Assembly: GCA_003999685.1 (NCBI GenBank)
Contig: CP021220.1
Span: forward strand, 1,426,001-1,490,000
DNA length: 64,000 nt
Source: Taiwanofungus camphoratus
Taxonomy: Eukaryota > Basidiomycota > Agaricomycetes > Polyporales > Taiwanofungaceae
Reading direction: 5' to 3'
This document shows, in pieces, positions 41,147 through 52,998 of this stretch (positions are counted from its first letter, which is position 1; every line of letters starts with the position of its first letter). The position numbers and the translations under genes are program-made. The notes below the pieces were generated by a model. It was not told the DNA's origin and did not search any database. It was given only the letters and a program-made list of their open reading frames with translations.

Positions 41147-42490
41147 TCAATGCCACAACTCCCCGACTTGGCATTCGTCTATGGTAGGCTCATTGGCCGA
41201 TGTGCCGTCGGCGACCCGCAGCGCCCCGTAGTCGTTCAAGCCCCCTGCACCGTTCGCCATGGCCAAGGTCAGAGCTACAAGGGCCTTCTCTGACCGGGAA
41301 GCAGATGACGGGACGTGTAGTGACTTGCGGCCCTGCTGCATGCCATTCGGAAAGGTGACCGGCGGGAAGGCGTTGAGCGGGGGTTCTTGCGCCTGGTCCA
41401 CTGAAAGGGACAGAGGCAGCGAAACGATGGAAGAGTTTGTGGAGTTCGTATAACTGTGTGACAACGTCGGCATGGCTGAAGGCGGCCCAGAAAGCGGCGA
41501 TACAGCGTCACACTCTAAGTGGCCATACTCATCGTCGGAAGAGTACGCGGATATTCCGGCTGAACCATTTATGGGAGAAGAACAGCGCTCGCTGCCTTCA
41601 GTATTAGTGAATAGCGAGGTGTGAACCTCGATCGCGGGCAGGTCAATGTCCATGGTCCCCATTGACATAGCCCTCTTCTTGCTGTGGGAAGCGCTCCGGA
41701 AATGGGAGTGGGACGATCCTGATGGTGCCTCAGTAGAGACAATTTCGACGTCCTCGTCGTCTTGTTCTGGACGCGGAGAATACCCCCCGCCACCAGAATG
41801 CCCATGACTGTAACGCGCGGAGCGCCGACGCCGTTTAGGCTGTTGCTCCCTGCTGCGCGATCGGTTCGGGCTGGCAGACGATCTGGATCGGGACCTCTCC
41901 CAGTCACGCATGCGCAGGATCAGTCCCTCGCCGCTCTCTGCGACACTGCGGCGTAATTCCCAGAACGCATCCGATCGATTGATCTCCTCAACAGAAACAA
42001 TTTCGTCGTCAGGAGAGGGTACAGGATCTAGTTGGCCAGGAACACGGTGAGAAGTGCGACGATCTTCCCTGTGCTTGGGGAATAGGTCGAATGCATCTGA
42101 CGTGCACGGCAGACCCGGCATGGACGAATAGGAAATACTGGAGCTCCGCTCTTCCAGGAAGACGGACTCGGTCGGAAGGACAGCTCGCTTCCCCGGAGTG
42201 TCTCTCGCCTACATGACATTCGGTGAGAATAGCGAGACATAAGTTGGGTGAAGCGCACTGACTGCTGTGTCCCTGCGAGCTCGCTTGCCTCTTCGCCACA
42301 GGTCAACGTCCCATTTCTCCAGAGGCACGCGGGACGCAATGTCTCGGTAAGAGGGACTGAGCGGATGACCAGGGCGCGCTCTCTTGGTGGCAAGGCGCCA
42401 TTTTGGATCGTCAGACAAGTGAGAGGCACGGATTGGAGAAGAAGCGGAATGAGACCTGTGACGGCGGGAGTAAGGGGCAAACGACGACAT
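41147..42490 (-). CDS. Ser/Arg-rich protein, unknown
   Basis: The ATG at 42490 opens MSSFAPYSRRHRSHSASSPI. Exon 1 ends near KRARRDTA; the second exon joins as ARDTPGKRAVLPTESVFLEE and continues to TGA at 41147. The mid-section has SR/RS dipeptides (ERSRSRSSASPNRSRSREQQ) followed by PKRRRRSARYSH, a probable nuclear signal. It ends with Ser-rich sequence and a short conserved-looking close (IDECQVGELWH). About 430 residues, mostly disordered. The motif SYRDIASRVPLEKWDVDLWR in exon 1 is the most ordered part and the best handle for finding relatives. SR content would fit a splicing or chromatin factor, but there is no RRM, so I make no functional call. Confidence 0.65.
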
Positions 42491-43818
42491 GTACAATCTG
42501 TCCAGAGTAGTTGGCACGGTGTATAGGCGTTCGGGTCAGGGTGAACGCGTCGCAATAGTGAGTGTGAGGAGGAGACCGTCGCGGAATTTGGAGACGGTTT
42601 AAGGAGGCGGGTCGTTGACTTACATACGGTCGGTGTCGGCAGTTTCCGTATTACCATCCGGGCCAACGACAGTCTCGCAATTACGACCTCTTAAGCAGAT
42701 ATCTCGGCGTCCTGTTCTCTCTATCGCCCATGTACAGCACACTGCAATTGGTCTGGTCTCGAATATGTCTCCATCTGTCTCACCTTTGAATGGGCCGGCG
42801 GCTGTCTCCCAACGGTCCGTATCCAATTCGCTTATATACGCTCGGTCAGCTGCTCACCCGACCTGAGGCTAGCGTCTTCGAAGTGAGCCCGTTTTATTCG
42901 TTCCCCGTTCGAGTGGGGACCCTCTTGTTGTGCACGTTCCTCAAGTTTCTGGCGTCTCGATGAGGTCGTGAGAGACCATTTGATCTTTCTTATCACTTCA
43001 TTGAGCCTGGTTTGCTGCAGTGGACTTCATTTGACTGAATTGCTTCGCATCAGTCTCCTATGATCTGTATGACAAACATGACAATTCAATGCTAGCGTCT
43101 TCGGTTTGAGCATATACACCCCATGTCCGACATTCTAGCCTTAGGTTCGCGGATGTTCAAACGTTCAAGTATCTAGAGTACGCGATACTTGTTATTTGTC
43201 CGGCGGTACCTCTTAACTCATGAGCAGATCAGGTTTGAAGATCTGTCTCATGTGCGTCATCATTCATGGTCCAGCAACATTGAACGGGGAAGCAGCCCTT
43301 CAGGGATCGCCTATATTCAGCCGGAATTGGCTGCTGCTATGATAAGGAACGTTCCTCAGTTATCTTATCTCCACCGGCCTACAGCCTGTGCCAACGGCTT
43401 CATGCTGGTCCAGATTGCTGTGCAGCTGCGCGTCTCTTCAATGCCGGGAAGGTGTCCCGATCTCAGCTAATCTACTACTAGTTATGCCCGTTCTCAAGCA
43501 TTTGGCATAACTGCGTCCCGCATGATAATGAAGATTTTTTGTACTTGTCAAGTTTTCACACCGAATGTACGCCGACTCCAGTTTCGCGTCTGCTTTGTCG
43601 CATCGGTAAGGATGGATAGAGAAAACACATATAACTTCAGCTGTTTCTATTCCACACAGTCGAAATATTTGACTTTGGACGCTTGCTCAGAACTGAGTGA
43701 CAAATAGACAAAGCGCAGAGCAAGTAACGAGTAGTAGTGAACTTCAGCATTAAGAGTACACTTATCGACATTGTTGTCCAGCCTTGGACCACACTAATGC
43801 CTCCGAATCCGGTGGATA
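42491..43818. other. 1.3 kb gap between SR-rich and LIM genes
   Basis: It holds the SR-rich gene promoter and the LIM gene 3' UTR. A plus-strand frame at 43189-43470 has no known motif and no credible promoter or splice partner. A small perfect stem (TCCCC/GGGGA) at 42902-42919 is noted, but it is not a tRNA. Confidence 0.4.
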
Positions 43819-46800
43819 TCAAAGTCCATAGTCATTTTCGCTGATTCCCCCAGGCTTTCCTCCGGTCAGCTGCCTTACCAAGAACATGCCCCGCCCCTCC
43901 CCCTCCCCTTTCGCACTCCGCACGCCAATAGCCGATTTAGGTCGAGGATAGCGTCCGGCACCCGGACGGGGACCGTCATGCAGCTTCGTCGGGCTCGACG
44001 TGAGTTGTCTTGTGGGACTCAATCCACTACCGGTCAATTGTCTCATCAACGCAGCGTCGGAACTGCCGCCCAAGCCAGTGAACTGCCGTGCAATTGTCGT
44101 TGTGCCCGTATTTTGAGGTGCGATCCCACGACCTCCTGTGTGTGAAGCCGCCATCGGTCTTCGAACAGGAGAAGGTGACTGACGCGTCGTCACAGGCAAG
44201 AGAAGCTGGCAATAGCAATTTCAGTCTAGAGCGGCGTATCGTCAAAGAAAACGGGTCCTTACCAGACATTCCCGACACCATACATGTCCGTCTCTATCGG
44301 TCTTTGCTGCACTATCGAGTTTCTTCCCGCAACCTGGCTTTCCTATTTCCTTCCGCCGTCCTTTTGCCTCCTTCCCGCCACATATGAGACATGCTGCATG
44401 CCACCTCGTTCCATGAGGGCCAGGAACAACACCTCTTTCCATGAGCGCTACTGCCTTATCGCATCCAGGACACGAAGAAGATGCGCCGAATCGGGCTGGC
44501 GGAAAGGTGGACGTAGTTGTGGTCGGTGGAGCGCTGGGTGGTCGCTCGTACCGACTTGAGGAAGGCGTGGAGTAGACAAGGGCTGTATTTGTCCTCGACG
44601 CTGAGGGTTGGCTAGCAAATTGATTGGATGACCTTGGTATCATGCTAGGTACTTGACGGACCTTCACCTTCTCTGGAGGCGCACACTAGTCCGAGTTAAT
44701 ATCGGTCATCGTGGCCATGTTCGACGACGGAACCTACCTCAACATGACAAGCGCCTTCTTCTCCTCTCACAAAGACTGCACGGCCACCCTCGCGTTCTTC
44801 AAATACTCCGCCACACATCTTACATCTAAAGCAGGATGTATGATACGTCTTGGGCGGGACCCCACTGCTAGATGGTTCTTCTGGTACTGTGACAAATTTA
44901 CCTCCGTGCTTTGTACTAAAGAGGGGGAGGTTACATTTGGTACAGCGAGCATCCGGAGACAGCGGGGTTGGGGAAGGGATCGTCAGTATGTGAGGCGGAT
45001 TCTTCGACTTCGAGGTGGGTGTGGAGGCAAGTACATCAGAAGGCCGACTTGTCCGCTCATGGTTCGATGGGCCACTGCCAGCTCTTCGTTGCTTTGGTCC
45101 ACACGGATAATCTGCATTGCGATGAGGGGGACTTATTGAGGGCGGAGTAGGCGGAGCACTCGATTGTGTAGTATCCGAGGAGTCCCCAGCTAAATCAGGA
45201 GTCGAAGGTATCGACTGCCTGTATCCTTGTTTCAGAGATGAATTTGACATACTTGTTCTCAAGCCGAGCTCCGTACGAATTGAGCCCGTGTGAACGGTAC
45301 TTCGCACAGATAATGGGATCTTGGACATGGACCCGGTCAACTCGGGGCCGGAGATAATACTGCTCATCGAATTATCCGGGCTTAGATCTATGAGGTCTCC
45401 CGTCATTGTTGTCGGAATTGTTCCCAAAAGCGACTCTACTTCAGCATCTCCAGTGCGGTCACGACGTAGCGTATAGTCTGTCTCTCCTATTCTATCTTGG
45501 CGCAAGGAGGAGCGAAGCGAAGGTACGGATGGACTCGACCTTAAAGTAGGCGACGTTGATACTCGAGGAAGCTTGGTCGGCCCTGTCCTGTCGCTACGGG
45601 GAGGGGCACTATCGTTCGCATTTGCGTCGAGCGTAGGATCAGGAGGAAGGCTCACGCGGGCTCGAGAAGTCGAACGTCGTGTGGGTGTGGTCGGATTTGG
45701 GGATGTGTTATCATTTGAAGCAGATGCTGTTTCTGCGGGAGAAGCTTGCTTCAGAAACCTCTTCTTCATCTCTTCAATAGCTTCTTCGGTGGGTTTTTTG
45801 GAAGTAATGGGACTTCCATAACGCGGACTGCTGTCGATTCTCGAGATGGGACTAGAATTAAACACATCATAATCAGGACTCTTCAACCTATTTGTGCGCC
45901 GAGGAACAGGACTTCCATCTGACGAGGCCTCGTCAAGCTCCGGACTTTTGAGTCTATATTTTCGGCGGGTAGATACAGGGCTACCATTCTCATTGGGAGG
46001 GGGGTCCACCTCAGGACTTTCGTACCTGCGCATGGCATGACACGAGGGATTCCCGGGACTGACCAACATTGATATGGGCCGCGCACTGACATCTACATCA
46101 GAATCAGTCCGTACGCGCGCCACGAGACGCCCGACGATCGGACTGGCCTCTGCGCTACCGACGCTTCGGGACATATCACGCAGAGCGAGCGGACTGTGTA
46201 GCTTTGGAGTATCTGTAGTTGATCTCCCAGTCTGGTCTTCCTTGACTGGAGTGTTCTCTCGGCTCCTGACAATGCCAAGCCTCTGCTCGAGTTCCTCCAG
46301 AGCCGGACTGCTTTCCCGTTCCCTGTCGGAGCGTCTCGTTCCTCCAAGATTTCCCTGTTTCTCCTCATTCCAGCCGTTCCCGCGCCTTTGGGGGCTATCT
46401 CTGGAAGGCCTCTGTAAGCACGTTTCGAAACAGTCTGCACAGCTGGGTCTTCCTAGCAGATCAACCATGGGATTGTCACCGATATTCTTCGAGCACCCTT
46501 CACAACAAAAGCATTTTTTGTGCCAGACTCTTCCCCCATTCTCAACAAATCCGCCTTCGCTCTTGAGAATGAGCACGGGCCTACAACATGATGGACACTC
46601 GCCCTTCGATCCGCCATTCATTGTAAAACATGATCGGCATAAGAAGCGTGTGCCAGAATCCGTGCTAGCATCCGAACCCGATGAAGTCAAGGAGTTTGGG
46701 TCAGGATATATGGTAGCATCTGGTGCGAACGGTGAAGCACACAGAGCGCAGTGGTAGGAGGATAAAGTCTCCTTCGGCTGGAGGACAGAACCGTACACCT

Positions 46801-47285
46801 TCGCCAGTTCTGATCCATGAGGGTTGGGCAAGATGCCTGCTGCTGCATTGGCAGCCGACGAGAAAGCATCGCCCTTCTGCACGCTGGTGGAATATTTGAG
46901 AGGGGATGGCGGGCGAGAGGCCGTAGTTGAGGCTATGTGAGCGGACACGCGTGATCCGAGCGAGACAGGCGTGCTCTGTGCTGCGGAATCCGGACGAGGG
47001 AATCGTTTCGCGGGACTAGGTGCTGACGCAAATGGCGCCTCAACAGCGGTTTCCTCGATGCGAGTGGTTGGCCGCGTAGGTGACTTCTCTCTAGTCACGT
47101 ATGTCCGCGACCATCTATCCTGAGCCTCCTGGTTATCACCTTGGTTCCACTTGACGACAGGAGCTGGAGGGTGTTTCATAGTCACTGCCACGGACTATTA
47201 CGCAGGATCACTTACCGACAGCTGTTCCGCCACACTTACAACGGGGTCCAATGACGATATCACCGCATCTTCTGCAGAAACCCAT
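43819..47285 (-). CDS. LIM-domain protein, paxillin-like (Pxl1-type), with N-terminal zinc ribbon
   Basis: Scaffold-type LIM protein; fungal paxillin relatives act at the septum and in Rho signalling. Exon 1 (ATG at 47285) encodes MGFCRRCGDIVIGPRCKCGG, a four-cysteine ribbon, and ends G|GTAAGTG; it joins CCAG|CTCCTGTC as A-PVVKWNQGDN. A long Ser/Pro linker separates three LIM regions. LIM1 (about 46640-46430) includes CPSCCRPVLI and CFCCEGCSKNIG. LIM2 (about 44935-44700) includes CTKCNLPLF and HTSCFRCKMCGGVF. LIM3 (about 44500-44240) includes CPGCDKAVALM, RWHAACLICGG and WCRECL. The C-terminus repeats RQ(L/F)TG and ends ISENDYGL at TGA 43819. About 1,080 residues. Assignment to the Pxl1 group is by domain order and is moderate. 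Confidence 0.82.
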
Positions 47286-47974
47286 TTGATAGTTGCACAG
47301 AAAGTGAAAATTCAGAAATTCAGAGCAAACAAAATGAACGACAGAAGCGATGGCAAAGGTAATACAGGCCAAAGCGCTCAATGATATGGATGGTGGTTCA
47401 ACTGAGGTCTGACGCGGTCACGTGTACCTTCAAACATCCACGTTCGAGATCAACGAGAGTCACTAGCGAGTCAATTGTGAGCTCGACAGCTACCCGTACA
47501 CTGGCCCAAGTTATTGAGACCAAGTCCTGTATTGCTTTGCATGTTGATTGAGACTGCGTGCAGCGCAACTGGGCGCTGGCCCTCTTTGGCTCCGTAGCTC
47601 TGGACCGCAGGCACTGGTGGTACACCATGGTGAAAATTGATACACTGCTCTATAAGAATACAGAAAATTCACTCATAAGTTGTATCGTACAGTTTATATA
47701 CATCATGGAAGTACGTTTCCAATCTCTGAGTACAAGAACGAACATATCTTCTATACACTGTTAACTTGCCCTGGCCTCGAAAGCCTGCTGAGCTGGCCAT
47801 GGTGTTGTGGTATTACACTACACCAGGCTCCGCTCGTTGTCGCACACCGCAAGGTCTCAGTCAATGTGCAAAACACTGTAAGGCCGCCTGCCATACTGTA
47901 GATGGCCGTTTCTTCTAACGTCACCAAAATAGATCAAACTCATGCACGACAGTAACTTGCATAGCGCAAGTACT
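47286..47974. promoter_or_regulatory. Gap between the LIM and ATPase genes
   Basis: LIM gene promoter and ATPase 3' UTR. A minus-strand frame at 47398-47628 contains a tidy helix-like piece (AIQDLVSITWASVRVAVELT), but there is no start or splice support, so I do not call it. Confidence 0.4.
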
Positions 47975-50900
47975 CTACCACGCCAAGAACGCAACAAACC
48001 CACTCGGGTAACGCCTGACAAAATATTTCCTGGATTCGTCGAGGCTAAAAGTATTTCAACAACACGTTGCGCCCAAGAACCTAACGTAGAGAACTCACAA
48101 GATCACACTCAACCCGAATGTAATCGGAATGAAGAAGAACTCGGGGGCAATTGGCCTAGTCTGAAAGACTCCTTGACTATAGCCGGATTTTTGTGAGAGA
48201 TGCGATCAACAGTAGGTATAGACTTACAACCATGGTACATAACTAAAAAACATTCCTATGCACAGCGCCATTCCACACGCAGGGAATACGGACCAGTTCG
48301 ACACAGGTGTGTGCTGAAAGATACTGAGTTTGCGACTGCGTGTCGCAAAAAGATTTCTTTAAAGAACACGTCAAAGAGGGTGCTTCAATGAAAGGAGGTA
48401 TATGCAACGCACCCCCATTGCATTAAGACTAAGGTGAAAAAATAAACGCTTTGTGCTCGCAGTAGTAGTTCATGATCCAAACCAGGCCATTCGCCGAAGC
48501 CAAGAGCAAGGTTCGAGAAAGGAACACCATGCCGTTGGAGATACCAGAAGGACCTGACATGTTTGATCAGCTCTTATATGTACGTTTGCGAGAAAGAGAC
48601 ACTGACATTGACATAGCACAGAGAGATTCCGCCATGCCGAGAAAACCATATGCATGAAGTAATAATCTCCAGTCCACGAGCCGTTCCCTTGTCACATCCC
48701 TAGGCTTACGCTCCAGAAGACCCATCTCAGGGTCTTCCAGACACAAACTGAGAGCAGGAAGAACATCGGTCTAAGGAGGAATCAGTCCATAAGACTTCGA
48801 CATAGGTCATGCGGACGTACAGCCACACAAATGAGAATCATCCTGGAAACCTTCTCAATACGGTTGAACTGCACAGCCATGAAAGGTTACTCACTGAATA
48901 TTGCTGAGCATCTGAGGCACTCCAATGAGCATGTTCAAGAGCATGGGCATCAGCTCCGAAAAACTAGACACTCCGTTGATTTATAAAAGCGGTAGCAGAG
49001 GTAGTATCGACTCACCTTCCAGCGGGAAGCAGATACAGAATAGTCTTCTTAAGATTGTCATGTACTAACCGACCTATTTGAAAGTCAGCTCTCTCATACA
49101 ATGAAGAATGTCGAGTGCAAAAAAGTGCAGACCAATCCTTGATACTGTGGGGGACTAGTGATTCATACCTACCGTACTTCAATGCAACTACAATAGCTGA
49201 AAAGTCATCCAACAGTACCATATCTGCAGCCTCCCTTGCAACATCTGAGCCTTTGCCCATTGCGATACCGCCTCAAGCCAATTATGTCAGGGTTACGGTA
49301 GCTATGGTGTCTGCTAGACTCACAATCTGCCGCCTTAAGAGATGGTGCGTCATTGACACCGTCTCCTGTCATGGCCACAATGTTCCTTCTTTTTTGCAGG
49401 TCACATACAATGTGAAGCTTCTGTTCTGGCGTGGTCCGCGCGAAGACAACCTCTTGATACTGACATAATTGCTCTATTTGCGAGTCATTGAGTTGGTCCA
49501 ATTCCGGACCGGTAATCACGATGCTCTTCAATTTGGGTTCTTCGCTGTCAGGATCATAGCGAGGAACTGCTTCAGGATTTATCGTCGGGTCCAAGTCAGA
49601 AATGCGTTGCACAGAGTTTGTGTTACTGATGATCCCAGCCTGCGCAGCGATCGCCACGGACGTTGAAGGATGATCACCTGAGAAAGGGAAGATTACGCAA
49701 AATTTGAAAGCTATCGAGGCTTACCTGTCACCACAAAGAAACGTATCCCAGCACGACGACAAATGCTGGCAGACCTTTTAATCGTTGCTTGAGAAAGGAC
49801 ACTGACTAATTTACCTGACTGTACGTTTGATACTAGGCTTGAGTGGATCGATCAACCCAACCAGTGCCACGATGATTAATTCACAGTTGTGGCGGTCTAT
49901 CAATCTCGCAAAGTCATCGGAAAGTGGGTCGAATGTTTTCGGGATCAGATTTGCCCTTATGACCCGTCGTGCAAGAAGAAGGACTCGTTGACCATGCTGA
50001 GCCCACTTCTCTTGTATTGCAACAATGCGCTCAAGTGCTGACGAAGACAAGGGAATCGGAGGCCCACCATTCGGATCGAGAACAAACTTGCATCGCGATA
50101 TAAGGACTTCTGGCGCACCCTTTATAGATAGAAGGTAATCATCGGTCGCAAACTGGTCCCACGATGCGAGCGGTGGAACTTCAGATGGAGCAGTTGTCGA
50201 TAGTTTTGACAACTTGAGCATAAATTTATTCTGCGACCGTATAAAGTCGGCTCAATCCGTGTCGAAGGTAGTAAGTAGAACACCCACCTTGGAGTGAAAA
50301 TCCAACCGAAAGACCTCTGTCCAGCTATTTCTGATATCGTTTACAGATAGGACAGTACCACAAAATTCGAGAATTGCAACGTCTGGGTACATCATTAGAT
50401 GGAAAATAATGTTTGGAATGTTGCACTACCTGTGGCGTCTCCTGTTATGATCTTTTCCCGCTTACGTCCTGATATAATTTCGTCAGCGCCAGAAGTTGCA
50501 GCATTACAGATCACTCCAACAGCAGTTGATTGTGCGAGGTTTGCCGCAGAGCTCGGAGGCGAGATTGTGATCGCTTCACCGAAAGTAGAGGTTTCGAAGA
50601 CCTTGTCGAAAACAGCAATGTTGTGGACCCGCATCTCGTTTTGGGTCAATGTGCCGGTCTTATCCTAGTAGACAGCCATCGATAAGCATATGCATTAAAT
50701 GCAACTCGTGTGCACAGACATACCGAGCAAAGCACGTTGACTGAGCCAAGTGTCTCCACCATGGACAAAGATCTGAAATCTTTCAGCACTTGAAAGGGCT
50801 GCAATATGGGAATCTCCGCACTTGCATAGGACTTTGTTTTTGCTCATAGCGTGGGCAATTCTGGCCAGTGAAAGAGTTACTGCGATGGGTCTCCATATGA

Positions 50901-52504
50901 TCATCAATGGTTGATGCAAATTGTGAACACGAAGCTGCCACATACAAGCCTACCGGCATAACTCCCACTACAGAGAGAGAATGCTGTTGGTCATGCAGAC
51001 TGCGATATTACGAAGGGACGAACCCATTATCGAGACAATGTCGACCAGTAGATCCGACACGTTGATATAAGAGGGGAAGCTTCGACGGAGCCTATCGGAC
51101 AGATGAAACACGTCCCAATTTAAGGAATAAACTGTGTATGTTTAACTTACCAGCTGACCCAAAGAACGACTAGCATGATCGCCACAAGGGCTGCAATACT
51201 TGCGATGATGAGAACAATGTGAAGAATTTCTCGTTGAAGCGTCGTAGATCCCGTAGATTCGGCAGACGAAAGTTTAGCGATGCGCCCACTGTGACAAGGA
51301 TTGAGCTCACTGGGTTACGTAGCGCGGTAAATGGACATACAAGGCTGTATCATCACCTGTTTGTATCACTACCCCAACTCCAGACCCACCGACGCAATGT
51401 GTGCCTTGAAGAGCAATGTTCTTTGACTTCAATAAACCATATTTAATAAGCAATATATGTGAAAAGTTTCAGTCGGCACCTGCAAAAAGTTATCATCTGT
51501 GTTCTCAACGCGTCCAGTAGTAGGTTCACTCTGGCTTGACACCTGAGCAAGAGGCAATGCGCTCGAGAAGTTCGAAAACTCACTTCACCAGTCAAGATAC
51601 TTCTGTCAAACAGCAAGTCGCCACTGACTTTGGTGAGCCTGAGATCGGCGGGAACCTTTTCTCCCATTGCAATACAGACCAAATCACCTGTAACGAGGTC
51701 TGCAGCAGGAATTTCGACCTGTGAGCCATCACGGAAGACGAGGACATCCGACGGAAGCATTCCCTTGATAGAAGACACCACTTTTGACGTGGAGAAGTCC
51801 TGCCAAGCGTTAAGAGCTGTCTGGAAAGCCACGACCATCAAGAGTACGACGGCCAGGGCGAGGTTGGATGTCTGCGGTTCTGGTTCACCCAAGGGCTTCC
51901 TGCATACTCGGTGTGAGTGAGGCCAGTGTGAAATTCGTAGAGGAAGCGCAGTTCACCAAGCAATGAACGCTAATAGACTCGCTGCAAATAAAAGGCTACC
52001 AAACCCGCCAAGAAGCCACTCAAACAGTTTTCGAAATATTTTGTTCTTCGGGCCTGATATGACGTTCCTACCATTAGCTTGGAGACGTCGTTGAGCTTGG
52101 ACTGTCTCTAGTCCCATGTTCGGAGAAACATTCAAACGCTGGAGAACTTCGTCAGGGGAGATCTTATGCCAATCCAGAGCCAGCAAATCTGAGCAAAGTA
52201 GTGGTTAGCATCGTCAATGATCTCCTGATGATAACCACGTCATACCCTTGATAGTCCCTGTACTGGAGGCACCGTCGTCCGTACTTGTCTTGGTCTCGGC
52301 ATGAATGCTGAGGGTTCGGAACTCGGCGGGAAGTCGAGCTCTGGCATCAACCATCTCGTTTGAAGACAAGGTGCGGCGAAACCAGGTGTCCCTAGTCGGG
52401 TCGCCATTGTGAACGGTGCGACAGCCATGTCCGACAGTAATATGGGGATGTAAACGCCCTTCCTGAGCTTCAATATCTGAACTGGCGATAGCTGAGTGAG
52501 ACAT
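47975..52504 (-). CDS. P-type cation ATPase, Na,K-ATPase-like (IIC/fungal ACU-type)
   Basis: Membrane pump driven by a phospho-Asp. The ATG at 52504 opens [20 protein letters not shown]. An actuator region follows ([20 protein letters not shown], then [11 protein letters not shown]). M4 reads [20 protein letters not shown], with the intron inside the motif. The phosphorylation site is split by an intron: [17 protein letters not shown]. The nucleotide domain has [15 protein letters not shown], and the hinge has [16 protein letters not shown]. Weak C-terminal exons extend the gene well past the obvious part: [60 protein letters not shown], and finally [17 protein letters not shown] with TAG at 47977-47975. 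Ten helices seem likely. IIC-like in the P-domain flanks, but M4 is unusual. Transported ion not determined. Confidence 0.88.
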
Positions 52505-52998
52505 CGTGCTCGAACAAAGATCAGCTCATACACCCCAGTTTATATTATCGAGGATTCATGCTACTTTAGATCTTACAATGCCCGGGGATCTTGATTCTCC
52601 GATAGAACGCACCTTCGACTTGGCAGGCTTCCCGCTAGTGATTGCAGCCGTAGATGAATTTTAAAATACGATATCAGGTCGAACTCACCGGAAACTATCG
52701 CAACCGATGTCAAGGCTTTAGGGGGGACAGCTGGTTATCATATTCGGACCGCATGATAGAGCAAAGATCTTTATTCCCTCAAGGATACCTTAGACAGCAG
52801 TCTCTTTTCCGTGAACAGACTTACACAAGTACAAGGCGTGGTATGGACATGATCCGACAAGATGCCAACCTCGACCAGGATACCGACAACTGCGACCGAA
52901 GAATTTTTATGCTTGTTCCGGGGGGATCAAACGTCTATTGAACTCACCGTAGGCACCTCCGGATCATGAGGCCCCAGAGCGCCTGTGGCCTATTTTGT
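52505..52998. promoter_or_regulatory. Upstream region of the ATPase gene
   Basis: ATPase promoter and the 3' UTR of the next minus-strand gene. A plus-strand frame (52654-52941) has no motif. Nothing else seen. Confidence 0.4.

Noticed and set aside
42902-42919. TCCCC-GTTCGAGT-GGGGA stem-loop resembling a tRNA T arm
   Set aside because: The loop is eight bases, the conserved C after the loop is a G, and no other tRNA arms are present.
43189-43470. Plus-strand frame of about 93 codons between the SR-rich and LIM genes
   Set aside because: The start is not ATG-supported, the composition is irregular, and there is no motif or splice partner.
47398-47628. Minus-strand frame of 76 codons upstream of the LIM gene
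   Set aside because: It contains one helix-like piece but no family match, and there is no clean join to the LIM first exon.
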